Source of the DNA: Owenia fusiformis
Lineage: Eukaryota > Annelida > Polychaeta > Sabellida > Oweniidae
Direction: 5' to 3'
NCBI GenBank assembly: GCA_903813345.2
Contig: CAIIXF020000006.1
Span: forward strand, 15,192,348-15,256,347
DNA length: 64,000 bases
The translations under genes were made by a program, and so were the position numbers. The notes beneath the pieces were generated by a model. The model was not told the DNA's origin, searched no databases, and was given only the letters and a program-made list of their open reading frames with translations. This document shows, piece by piece, positions 25,201-36,700 of this stretch; position 1 is the first letter of the stretch; every line of letters starts with the position of its first letter.

Positions 25201-27475
25201 CAAAGGACATTTATTGAATTAAATTTGTCACATTTGTGCATATTAATGAATAACAAGACACACAGTGATAAATATCGCACTTTGAAGAGCAAACTGGCCA
25301 CCATGCAATTTACCCAGCATGGCCAAAACCTAATCAGACCTTGGCACTAGTCTGCTCTTGCATCTGTAAACATTTCAAGTTGACAAGGTTAGCAGTTTTC
25401 CTGCAATTTTGATGACAAGAATTTATTTGTAGTCTTGAACTTTAAGAAAATTTAGATAACATTGTTTGTGACCTAATTTGATGACCTTCGACCTTGAAAA
25501 TTTCACTTTTTCAGACCTCAGTAGGTGTTTTGTAATTAAGCTGCCCTAAATTGAAATCCAAAATATCAATTTAGAAAATCAACTTTTTGACCTTTTCAAG
25601 GTCACTGAAGGTCAACGAAAGGTCAAATCTGAAATCTAAGGTCAGATTTGAACTTCTGAGAACTTGTAGATGTTTTTAATAAAAAAATTTGGTCAATTTG
25701 GAGCAAGTTGAAAAATTCAAAATGGCCGCCAAATTGAAAAATTCAAAATGGCCACCATGTAATTCAGCCAGCATACCCAAAACCAAATCAGATCTTGGCA
25801 ATAGTCTGCTCTTGCATCTGTAAAAATTTCAAGTTGAACGGATAAGTGGTTTTCCTGGAATTTTGATAACAACATTTGTTGAAAAATTCAAAATGGCCGC
25901 CACGTAGTTTACCCAGCATGCCCTAAACCTAATCAGATCTTGGCACTGGTCTGCTATTGCATGTGTAAAAATTTCAAGTTGAACAGGTTAGCGGTTTTCT
26001 TGGAATTTTGATGACAAGAATTGATTTGTAGTCTCAAACTTTGAGAAACTTGGATAACATCATTTGTGACCTAGTTTAATGACCTTGACCTTGAAAATTT
26101 CACTTTTTCAGACCTCAGTAGGTGTTTTGTAATTAAGCTGACCTAAATTGAAATCCAAAATATCAATTTAGAAAATCAACTTTTTTGACCTTTTCAAGGT
26201 CACTGAAGGTGAATGAAAGGTCAAATCTGAAATCTAAGGTCAGATTTGAACTTCTGAGAACTTGTAGATGTTTTTGAAAAAAAAATTTGGTCAATTTGGA
26301 GCAAGTTGAAAAATTCAAAATGGCCACCAAATTGAAAAATTCAAAATGGCCACCATGTAATTCAGCCAGCATACCCAAAACCTAATCAGATCTTGGCAAT
26401 AGTCTGCTCTTGCATCTGTAAAAATTTCAAGTTGAACGGATAAGTGGTTTTCCTGGAATTTTGATGACAAGATTTGTTGAAAAAAATTCAAAATGGCCAC
26501 CACGTAGTTTACCCAGCATGCCCTTAACCTAATCAGATCTTGGTATTAGTCTGCTCTTGCATCTGTAAAAATTTCAAGTTGAACAGGTAAGCAGTTATCC
26601 TGGAAATTTGATGACAAGATTTGGTTTATGTCCCAACCGCCCGCCCGCCCGCCCAATAGCACAAGACAACGACAATATAGCAATTTTTCAAAGTGCGATA
26701 AAAACATATTTTACTGGTTTTAGATGCCCTCATAAAATGTGATCATAGCTGACCTAAAGTAACTAAATAACACTTCGATGGGGTAGAGTGTAACATGTGA
26801 CCCAATATTACATTGTACTTCCATTGGGTAGAGAGTGACATGTGACCCAATACTACATTGTACTTACACTTCCATGGGGTAGAGTGTGACATACGACCCA
26901 ATATTACATTGTACATGTACTCACACTTCTATGGGGTAGAGTGTGACATTGTACTTACACTTCCATCGGGTAGAGAGTGACATGTGACCTGACACTATCT
27001 CCTTCAACCAGACCTGGAACCTCATAACTGGAAATAAAACAAAACATTATGAAAATAGCAACTTGTCTATTGATCTTGAGAGTTTCTAAAAATGCAATTG
27101 TAACATTCGAGAAGACATTGAATTAATCTTAGAGTTTATTTGATGATGTTTTGAACTGTACTTTTGAAATACAGTAGTTCTGATTTATTAAAGGGTGTCT
27201 ATGGACTGCACCTCTTCACAAATTGTACATAAAATTCCTGTTAATTGGTACATCCCTTAGGAAGTCAAAGTCTCTTCATCTAATGCTTTAAACAAAATTC
27301 ATTCCCCAAGAGATGAGACTGATATCCAAATTCTCCTAATAGCATATAAACTACATGTATAAACATACTAAAGTCATATATGCAGTTGTACTTACTGCAT
27401 TAGTTCTTGGAACAGTTCTGGATTGCTGTTTCTAAACACGACAGTATTGGGAACCTCAAGTTTCTTTTTCCTCAG
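16286..27475 (-). CDS. Multi-exon gene, unknown family, Gln/Leu-rich C-terminus (5' end not found)
   Basis: Six exons with GT-AG junctions and matching phases, in transcription order: 27396-27475, 26959-27027, 24948-25050, 23447-23541, 19255-19373, 16286-17079. Together they encode about 419 residues ending at a TAA (16286-16288). The first five exons encode a charged, helix-prone region with phrases such as KLEVPNTVVFRN, DFDPEEPYWKGEEVFD and ELNHVEHEMTSIRKR. The last exon (263 codons) begins with a polar stretch, has a Ser/Pro/Thr-rich part, then a long Gln/Leu/Asn-rich tract, and ends Gly/Pro-rich. Such tracts occur in transcription or RNA-related scaffold proteins, but that is only an analogy. 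The first exon seen opens in phase 0 without a start ATG, so more exons lie to the right of 27475; I did not find them. Introns are full of repeats. Confidence 0.8.
17342..17475. mobile_element. Small MITE (ATTAACATG family), copy 2
   Basis: Left end matches the element at 13996 almost exactly over its first 35 bases. The right end carries TGATGGTGACATAA, as in the copy at 57058-57715. It lies in the last intron of the minus-strand gene. Confidence 0.55.
17802..19114. mobile_element. Element with ATCCCACCGAAC termini and a ~146-bp internal array
   Basis: Left terminus ATCCCACCGAAC (17802-17813) and right terminus GTTCGGTTGGAT (19103-19114) are inverted copies with one mismatch. Between them are about eight units of about 146 bases, each with GCCGCCATCTTGAAA-type sequence and an ATATAAAATTTGAACCAAATC block. 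Three-unit groups repeat (about 18000 and about 18430). A (GGAC)n tract at about 19013-19074 sits just inside the right end. No transposase frame. Related copy at 41179-42035 and fragments at 53262 and 61025. Confidence 0.75.
19727..23394. mobile_element. 3.7-kb foldback element with mariner-like ends
   Basis: Both ends read CAGGGTG(G/A)GCCAAAAA inward and are flanked by TA, the usual target of Tc1/mariner elements. About 1.05-kb inverted arms (about 19781-20828 and 21749-22820) surround a spacer holding a decayed reading frame. The arms contain GGGCCCT blocks and a GTTGCTAGG/CCTAGCAAC series. It is inserted in the last two introns' region and would swallow exon 5 of the minus-strand gene only if misplaced; exon 5 (19255-19373) lies outside it. 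Confidence 0.75.
21110..21840 (+). pseudogene. Decayed transposon-type ORF inside the foldback
   Basis: An open stretch at 21110-21514 contains FHAHTGTDTTSGLYHQSK followed by a Trp-containing block. This resembles FHA(L/F)TGCDT motifs I recall from large uncharacterised proteins common in marine invertebrate genomes. Coding-like sequence continues past the stop in shifted frames with a HVWGQWY-like block, a PRWTILLRASEAC-like block and a Cys-rich tail (CGW then CNCKGNC). Several stops and shifts break it. The tail is also present, inverted, in the left arm near 20776-20828. Family name is uncertain. Confidence 0.5.
25273..26700. mobile_element. 1.4-kb element with 14-bp perfect inverted termini
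   Basis: Termini TATCGCACTTTGAA (25273-25286) and its exact inverse (26687-26700). Inside are two direct copies of about 600 bases (offset about 597, for example 25564 and 26161) with repeated AAATGGCCGCCA, TTACCCAGCATGCC and AAGGTCA motifs. Near the right end is a CCGCCCGCCCGCCCGCCC run (about 26636-26655), so the other strand is a short G-rich tract. No coding capacity. It lies in an intron of the minus-strand gene. Confidence 0.75.
26770..26958 (-). repeat. Tandem copies of an exon end and its splice donor
   Basis: Four imperfect units of about 50-60 bases, each resembling the last 30 or so bases of exon 26959-27027 plus the following donor. On the minus strand the exon end reads ACCCGATGGAAGT then GTAAGT. 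The unit at about 26861 keeps GTAAGT and the one near 26919 has GTGAGT, while the other two have changed donor bases. Reading past the true donor meets an in-frame TAA at once. Confidence 0.75.
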
Positions 27476-27839
27476 CTGAAATTAGAAATCTAATGTCAGT
27501 ACCTTAATCTAAATACATGATATTGATATTAGTCAAAGAGCTGTCAAGTTTCAACTGTTGACTCCGACTAGAATCAAAAAAGTGAAATGATAGATTTTTT
27601 CTATATCCTATACAAACAGGCAATACATATTTGTTTCAGTGTTAACTTAAATCAAGGTTTTAAATTATTAAAATTAAACAGGCAATGCGCTTATTTTTGA
27701 AGGAATTAAAAAGGACAAAATATTATTTGAGACATGTCACTCACACAGCCAATCAAATATGATAAAAACTTTAATTTGGGTCAATACAGAAGTGAAAAAA
27801 AAATTACTCGCATAGAAAACAGCATTTGAAGTTCAGAGA

Positions 27840-29610
27840 CCAAAAGAAGTTTATTTTTATTTTTTATTAATTTATTGCAATCACTTTTAGATCAGTGGCA
27901 CATAGTTAAACTAGTGCAGCAGTTAAACATACAATACATGTGTACAAGTACAATTCTAAAGCAGAGCTTAAAACATTTGCGCAATAAGACATAAAAACAA
28001 AACTAAAACATTTGCAATACATTAAATTGTTGGTGCTACATATATGTTTTTGATAAAATACTTTGAGCATGCATCAAAAATATAACCTTGTTCTTGACCC
28101 AAGATAGCAGAGGCCGCATCCCCAAGCACCCATTCTAAACCATTATTGGGAATACATGTCTTAAAATAATTATAAATGTGTGGAAGTCTATTCTCAATGC
28201 TATTATAAAATATAAACCTTTCCTCTTTAAACTTTGGGCAGGTAAAAATCGATGTTCAGGAGTTTCTTTACAGCTCATATTACAAAAAGAACACATTCCA
28301 TCACTTATACCCCATCTCTCAAGATCAATGGCGAGACCAAAGCATCTTGATCTGGCCTTGAATTTAAGTTTTTGAGCATAGAAGTCAAAATCAAATCAGT
28401 TTTAAGGTATTTTTCCATAAGTGTGTTTCTTTTAATATTACTATATACTGTAAGTGACTTTTTCTGGTTTATCGAGTCAAAAAATGTATTGCGTAACAAA
28501 TCATTAGATATTTTCAAATATGACGAGTACCAATCTGTGTCCTCTCTGTACATTACATCGTCTAAACCATGGTTGGTCAAAATATCTTTAATGCTAGAAA
28601 AATAAGACCAGGTGGCTGTATTTCCCTTTTTAAAGTCCTCAAACATATAATTGAAAATATTCTTGTGGAGCCCTGCTTTAAGAGAGCTCTTTAAGTAGAT
28701 AAAATAGTCAATTTTTCTTTTTTCTATGACATTACATATAGGCCTCCATCCCAAGTCACCGAACAGGGCCTCCTTAGCAGGATTACACTTGAGTTGTAAT
28801 AGCGATTTTCCTATCTTATATTGAAAGGTAGCTAGTGTTTTGCAATTTGATTTGTTCAATACGAAGGTACTACAACCATGCAAAATTGCAGGTACAAACA
28901 TTGAATTATATATAGTATCACCAAAGCTTATGCGCTTTGCATTACAGTGTTTACTCAGAGTTGAACACAACATGCCTTGCATGCGTTTAGCTTTTGGCTT
29001 AAGGAAGGCATCTATGTGATAGGTGTCCTTTAATGTCCTATCAAAGTAGACCCCCAGATATTTATGGTTTTGAACTTCAGTTAGTTGAAGATCACCAAGA
29101 TGCCAAATTTTTTCTTTATTGATGCGCTTACCTATCACCATTACTTTTGACTTTTTTGGGCTATATTTAACGCCCCATTTTAGTGAAAATTTATTTGCAA
29201 TTTGCAACATTTTGTTCAATTCCCCTTCAGATTCTGCCATAAGGACGATATCATCTGCAAAAAGCAGAGCAGGGACATTTCCATTATTAAAAGGTATTCC
29301 TGTGTTTTCTGAATGTAGCATCTCAATTAATTCTGTCATTATGAAGGAAAAAAGCATAGGGGATAAACAGCAGCCCTGTTTCAGGCCTGTGGGAGCACTA
29401 TACCAGTCACTCTCAGGGTTGTTACCTGTGATTGGAGTGTCATTTTCAAAATTCAGATTTTTCATAAGTTCATTATCAAAATTACCACTTTTCACAAAGT
29501 GTATGTTTTTAAATAACTCTTGGACTAAAAGATGGCGTATAATTGAAAATCCTTTCAAAAATGAATGGACAATTAATGCAAACAACAATGCCATCTTTCT
29601 ATGGCATTGC
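27840..29610 (-). mobile_element. 5'-truncated non-LTR retrotransposon (LINE)
   Basis: Carries the reverse transcriptase part of a LINE on the minus strand, followed by about 450 bases of 3' sequence ending near an A/T-rich stretch at 27850. Endonuclease and the N-terminal part of the transcriptase are absent, the usual result of incomplete target-primed reverse transcription. It lies immediately upstream of the first visible exon of the minus-strand gene. Ends are approximate. Confidence 0.85.
28305..29594 (-). pseudogene. LINE reverse transcriptase fragment
   Basis: A 429-codon open frame with GLKQGCCLSPMLFSF and the catalytic FADDIVLMAES (the FADD form of YXDD), then the thumb region with KYLGVYFDRTLK. 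Near 28370-28380 the frame shifts: another frame continues with a QKLKFKARSRCFGLAIDLERW-like sequence and then CSFCNMSCKETPEH, the Cys/His end typical of such proteins. The copy is therefore truncated at the 5' side and frameshifted near the 3' side. Confidence 0.85.
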
Positions 29611-29799
29611 TAAAAACTTGGCATCTATAAATTGATAGATCAAAAAAAAATTTCATGATCGAGTGTCAACTCTGATGTGGTCTGTTTGAGCTGTTTTTGA
29701 TGTCAAATGAAAGATCAGGTACTTATTAATCCATTGGAAATACTATGAAAAACAAAAGTGAGACTTCATTTACGCACTTCGCCCCTTTAATGTTTTCAG

Positions 29800-30190
29800 T
29801 ATTTAAAGAGAGAATCAGATATAGCGAGCAGGCCAACAAAAAATTGTTTCGATTTTAGAATATTTCTGGCTCATGTCATTCCTTGTCATGTCAATTTTCT
29901 AAAAATCCTCAAAGTGCACACTTTATTTCAGGAAAACTAGACATTTTTACGATAATGTATCATTTTTCAATTAGAATGGTTACCATTCTTATTATTTGGG
30001 AGAATTTAAACATTTTTCACCTATTTTCGCACTTTGAATCCATGATAACTTCACCAATTTTTAACATATCATGAATCTTTTGGGTGATATTGTATTTGAG
30101 ATTGTAAGGAATAGATTGGTACGTCAATTGTACATATTGCTTGTAATTTTGTCACCTCTATAGATCTGATTCTGCCTTTAATGAGTCATC
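29800..30190. repeat. Interspersed repeat, copy 1
   Basis: About 380 bases beginning AAAGAGAGAATCAGATATAGCGAGCAGGCC and ending near GATCTGATTCTGCC. An inverted copy is at about 38465-38830, inside intron 3 of sulfotransferase gene A, and a short piece at about 47222-47252. No coding potential. Confidence 0.7.
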
Positions 30191-31860
30191 TGTGTAAAGA
30201 TGGGATGTAGAATTACACCTGCCTCTTAAACCCTCACATGTTCAATCTGTATACCAAGTTTCAATGAACAGATAAACTCTTTGGATAAGATCAAAGACTT
30301 TTTGAATGACTTTCACAGTTAAAGTTCCACGAACGCTCTAATACCATAATTCTGAATAAACTAACAATCTCTCTAAAACAGGGGGGGGGGGGTGATGCTT
30401 TATATAGCAGAATACATTTATATTGATTTCGTCTATTTTATCATTTGCTATTGGAGTTGAAGTGTAAAAAGGTTAAAAACTTGAAACGTCAAAATTTGAA
30501 CTTATGATTATTTGTGCTGCCATTTTTTTGCAGTCTGCCCAGTCTTGTCATATACATTTTATCAGAACATCATCTCCAGACAATGATCAGCTATTCATAT
30601 TGTGTGTTAAAAATTGATTTATTTTTAGGCTTATCATGTTGCATGTATATGTTCTACATTAATAATTGTGATTTACTCGTACTGGTTGTGCGTGTCACAC
30701 AATCAGGCCAGATTTCAATGCCCTAGACTAGACTTAAGTTCACCTTTAACTATAGTTTATGAGTCAAGGTTGCAAGTTAAGTTGTAAAATACAAACATTA
30801 AAATGTGTATGGTCTAACGCAGCATACAAGTAGTACAATGCCCCTCATACATGCTAACAGTTAAACCTTTGTATTCTGTGATTATGTGATATGTTAACTA
30901 TGACATACATGTATTAACATGACAAAATGTCACCATTTGTAATTTTATGTTATTTTCTTATTCCATATTTCAAGTACAGTCCACCTTCAAATGGTTATTT
31001 AATTGTAACAATTTCTTTCTGCCGACTCTAAAACCTAGCACTGGATTTCAAGCAGCAGCCATAAAATGCAATAGACTAGACATAATCTTGATTTACGTCA
31101 TTAAATATTCAAAATTCGAAAATTGTTTATCAACTTTGAAAATTAAATTTTTTCAGGTTGCTTCCCCATAGACCCAATGTTACAAAATCACAAAAAGTGA
31201 AATATCTTTTCTTGTATTGGACAGATAACATTTTCTTTTACTGGACATATTTCAATTTGCATAACTATAAGATACATCAGGGAAAATTGAACCACTAAAA
31301 CAAATGTAATTTAAGTTAAAGGGAACTTTCTGCTATACCCGCCATGCTATCTGACCCGAACGAGCCACCTGGTGGTGAAACTGGTAAATACCTACTCGCA
31401 TCTGCGTTATTAAACAATATCACACTTCTTTTTCTATGGTAATATAACAGGGTGTCCTAAAACTTCATGCTCTCTTGGCCAGATAGGGATTATATTAATA
31501 CAGTATACGTATATCCATATTCATTGCTACTATAAAATAAATAATAAAAAATAGACACACTGTCTATATTATAGCAAAGAGCATCGGAGGGTTTGGTGAA
31601 AAACTTGTTTCCATTACGATGTGACATCACGCGTACTGGTGATATAAGCTATTCTTACAAACACAATCAGGTTTTGGAAAGCACTAATTGATGTGTCGTC
31701 AAATGTGACCAGATTTCAGTAGTTGCGACTAACATTTGAAATCTAGTGGTCCTCATTGTGAGTACACTATGTGAAGCATAATTTATAGTTTCCAGGAACT
31801 GGAAGTAGATTACCGAAAGTGAAATTTTCAAAATGTATGTGATTTTTCTATCAGAATCCA
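30190..31860. other. Intergenic DNA without recognised genes
   Basis: Contains a run of ten or more G (about 30381-30391) and a MITE-like fragment at about 30918. No exon with matching splice phase could be assigned to the minus-strand gene here, though its missing 5' exons may lie in this interval. Confidence 0.4.
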
Positions 31861-33515
31861 TTGAATCGACCTTAAGGTGCCATGGAAGTTAGCAGGAAAT
31901 GACAAATCAAAAAGTGGCAAAACCATGCTTGATTTTGAAAAATGTTTGAACCAAGATAACAGAGTTCTGTTTGGACCTCCAGTCAGTTTAACTTCCACTT
32001 TAACTATTCCACTTATCCTTTACATGACCGGGAACACAATGGAAATGGTCAGAATGACCATAAACATGATGAAATAACCTTTTCAGCCCTCTGAAAATGT
32101 GACTGAAAAATAGCTAAGAGTAAGTGCTCAGGAAAGGTCACTGAACAGAATCTTTTGACCTTTCAGAAAATGCGCCCAATACATTGCTCTAAATGATACA
32201 ATTTTAGAAAATTTGAAAAAAATGTCAAAAAATGAATCAGTTCTAGATTTTCATACTAAGAATCATCCTTGAAAATTTGAAATTGATCTACCAAACGGTT
32301 CACCTGAAAACGCGTAGACAAGACTTTACAGACAAGAATTTAGGACAGAAAATCCAAAATGGCTGCCTTGACATTTACCCAGAATGCCAAAAAACTAATC
32401 AAATTTAGATTTTTATACTAAGAATCATCCCTGAAAATTCGAAATTGATCTACCAAACGGTTCACCAAAAAACGCGTAGACAAGACTTTACAGGCAAGAT
32501 TTTAAGACAGAAAATCCAAAATGGCTGCCTTGACATTTATCCAGAATGCCAAAAACTAATCAGATCTAGATTTTCATATTAAGAATCATCCCTGAAAATT
32601 TGAAATTGATCTAACAAATGGTCCACCTGGAAATGCTTAGACAAGACTTTACAGACAAGATTTTAGGACGGAAAATCCAAAATGGCTGCCTTGACATTTA
32701 CCCAGAACGCCAAAGAACTAATCATATCTAAATTTTCAAACGGTTCACCTGGAAATGCGTAGACAAGACTTTACAGACAAGATTTTAGGATGGAAAATCC
32801 AAAATGCCTGCCTTGACATTTACCCAGAATGCCAAAAAACTAATCAGATCTAGATTATTATACTGATATCATCCCTGAAAATTTGAAATTGATCTACCAA
32901 ACGGTTCACCTGAAAACGCGTAGACAAGACTTTACAGACAAGATTTTAGGACGGAAAAAACCAAAATGGCCGACAATAAAAAAGTGATTATGAGTTCCTG
33001 CTGATTTCCTTTTACAAAATTATCACATATAACTACTGTTAACAATAACATAAGCTTTTACAACAAAGTACACCTGAAATTATTTATAAAGCTACTAAAT
33101 AGTTAAAGTATGAAAACTCAAAAACACCATTCAATATGATACAAACTTTTCTTAAGACATTCAAAATGGCTGACATGACTGAGCTAACAGGTCCAAAACC
33201 TAATCAGATGTAGAATGAAGTGAGCTGAACAAGATGTTAAAGTTTTAAAAGCAACTGTGAAGCCGTTTTTCTTAAAGTTTGCAGACAAGGATTTTAGCAT
33301 TTGACCTCAAAATGGCCGACAGGAAGTAGCTATTGACTTAATTTTTTTTCATCCACATCTGTAGGCGCTCACAAGTTATTCCTGAAAATTTGAAGGTGAT
33401 ACCTGTAGCGGTTTTGGAGAAAACTGCCGGACGTACGGACGGAGAGACAGACAGACAAACAGACGGACGCGCCTAGGACGACAATATGGCCCCACACTAT
33501 GTGGTGGGGACATAA
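31860..33515. repeat. Composite repeat with ~165-190-bp tandem units
   Basis: The left part (31870-32200) is related to the arms of the foldback at 37001-37872. The middle (about 32270-32990) has about five units, each with AAAATCCAAAATGGCTGCC, ACCCAGAATGCCAAA and GACAAGACTTTACAGACAAG. The right end has a GACGGACGG-like run and CCCCACACTATGTGGTGGGG, a palindromic end seen in other families here. Confidence 0.65.
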
Positions 33516-33733
33516 AAAAATTATCAGTATAGTCTTTAGCTGCAGATACAAATCTACAAAGTTTCCCACACAAAGTTCTGTGGCTCTTTCTTTACAGTTG
33601 TTTTAGTTCTTCCTCCTCAGAAATAAAATGTACCATTTCTGTACCACCCTGTAAATGTGTTGGACTTTCATTCAGTAAGTGGAATTATGAATATGGTGCA
33701 GTGACTTGGCTATAGCAACTACACTTGAGCAGC

Positions 33734-36700
33734 ATGGCAGACATCTCGGCTGATGAAATATTTGGTGAAATCTTCAATATCAAAGGAAAACCTATAATAC
33801 ATAAGGATGGGCTAGGGGCACCATTCCCTGTACATAACATAGATGAATTCATCTACCCACAATATATGAGATCAAACGTCCATGAGGAAATGAAAACATT
33901 TGATGTCAGGGATGACGATATTTGGTTCTTCTCATTTCCAAGATCAGGTAAGTAATAAAGTATTACCATGTTAGCATATAGCACTGTCCCCTCAGTTTTA
34001 TGCCAAAAAATCTCAAATTATGCGATTTTCATTTTGTTGAATTATGCAAAAATATGTGATCGATTTAACACAAGAAATTGAATGAAATGATGGCTTTAAG
34101 AATAAAGCTACCATTAATAGCTATTGTTTTGAAATGATATGACATATAATCTCGTGATATATATAACTGAACAAGACACAGCATACATGTAGGTGCAGAG
34201 AGATAAACTGCCGGATCCGGATCGTTGTCCGCAAAATACAACCCATCGCTGAGATTCCGCTAAAAAGTTTTGAAATATAATCTCTTTTGATTTTGTCATT
34301 ATTTTGATAAGGAACTGTTCCAGTAACACATATTTATTCCAGGTTAATCTATAAATCAATGGCTGAGTTGGCATTTATTGCAAGTAAGTGGGGATTTTTG
34401 TCTTTTATGCAACTCTATGCGCTTGTGTGTGGATTATGCGGGCCAAGGTAAAATATGCGGAATTATGCTGCGGGCGCGTAATCGCATAAAACTGAGGGGA
34501 CAGATAGCAGTGAGGGACAATGTCAGAATTAAGTTCTCAAGTGTCACCTTATCTACTTCAGATCTTGAAATGTATTCAAACTCAATCAACTCAGTCAGGG
34601 TTCTACCAATTTTCTTTACTCAATTAAAGTGCCACAGGCCTAGACGTTTAAGTTTTAATTTAGGAATAAAGACTGAGATTCATTTTCATGCATTTTGCTT
34701 ATTTTTTTGATCTACAAAAACCAATACACTATAAAATGTTTCATCGTCTATAAGATTACACTTAAAAAACATTTCCTCATTTTCAAAGATATAATCTATG
34801 GATTAACACCCAGGTATTTTTATTTTTCAAACTTCAGAGGACTGGGAACCATTGGTAATCAAAGCTTTTGAATAAGATAAATGCAGTTTTTAGTAGGGAC
34901 ATAATATGTGGTGGGAACATAAAAAGTAACTAAACCCAATTTTTTAGTTTGTATAATGTCTATAGGTCATGTTATATCTCATAAACGTTAGTAAAAATCT
35001 TATTTATAAGCACTCCAAACCTTAACGTCCATCTACTAGGTTAATATGTTACTGTAGTTTCTGGAACTATAACTTTGTCCAACTGATTATATGTACAAAT
35101 GTATGTTGTACAGGGTGTTTCATATGTATGCACCCCTCTAAACTCATATATATAACATTGCCACCTTGTCATGTTATATACCATTCTGTTTATTGTGGAA
35201 AGTTACATAAGATTGCAAAGTTTCGGAATCAAAGGGTGTACCCGAAAACGGGTTATTGAGAGAGCAATTTCTGGTCATTTTGAGGGCAATTTAAGGTACA
35301 AAATTAGTTTCCGTATTGCACATTTCTAGCATTTGTCATCGTGGCAGAGTTCAGTCCACATGTCTGTGACATATATGCACAAAGATATACTGCCAGGATT
35401 CATACAGTGGCTTATAAGGAGGTCAGGAACCATGATACCGCCTTTATCACTAATAATGAGCTTTGGACAAAGGGAACAGATCACTGGACTGGGTCCAAAA
35501 ATGCTCATAGGGTGCTTATAAATGACCCCGTTCCCGCATAATTTGGTACATTGTATCTTTCTTCAGTGACATTCCTTGATTCTGAAACTTTGCAATCCTA
35601 TGTAACTTTCCATAAGGAACAAATGATATATAGCATGATAAGGTGGCAATGCTATATGTATGAGTTTAGAGGGGGTGCACACATTTGTAAGCAAAAATGG
35701 TCAATAAAAATGAAGATGGACTGATGGTCCTCACAATTTCTAATTCATATTACAATCAAATATCAATTATGCAACAGATCAAAACAGTTTTGATTTCGCA
35801 TAAACACACCGAAACATCCTAACAACGGTAAAGTAAGATACCATTGTCACAAATGGCAGCCACAAGGGCGTATTCTATTTGATTTTCATTAACTGCATGT
35901 TTAATATTATACAACTTTTGTTGTACCATGTATCATTGTCTCTATTTATTTTATGAAATTCAGCTTCCGTTGACATTGACGATATGAAAGATTGTATATT
36001 GTAGCAATTCACGACCACATATTATCAAACTTGGGATTTCATATTATACGCCCTCACAAGAGCTTAATACATGCAAAGAATAAACAATGCGTTAATAATA
36101 AGGTCCGATGAACTGAGAACCAAGTGATTAAAGAGTTGAAGTGACGGTTACGTCCACCCTTTTTTGACAACAGTATCTGTCTTTACCATTGTCAGGGTGT
36201 TCAGGTGTGATATAGCAATTTAGCAAATGAGACAATCATTGTCCTACAGTGCACTTTGTTATAATATTGTGTTAAACCAACAAGCTGCCTTTATATGTGT
36301 TTAATGTCTGCACAAATACATAATATTTTCATTATCATTCTTGTAAACACTTAGGTCAGCACTGGACCTGGAATATTGTATACAGGCTAACCCATGATCT
36401 AAAAGAGGCCCCTAAGGGTATGGAGGAGTACTGTATGCCAGAGCTAGTACCAAATGATATCATCAATTCTGTACCTTCCCCCAGAATCATCAGGACACAC
36501 CAGCTACCAAATACTATTCCACCGGCAGTATGGAAGTAAGCTGACAAAATGATTTTAATTTCTGAATGAAATGTTTAATGTTAAATGCATAATGCAATTT
36601 TAACCACCGACAGTATGGAAGTAAGCTGACAAAATGATTTTAATTTCTGAATGAAATGTTTAGTGCACAATTGGGGCTTTGTTAAAAAGCTACTTCTATA

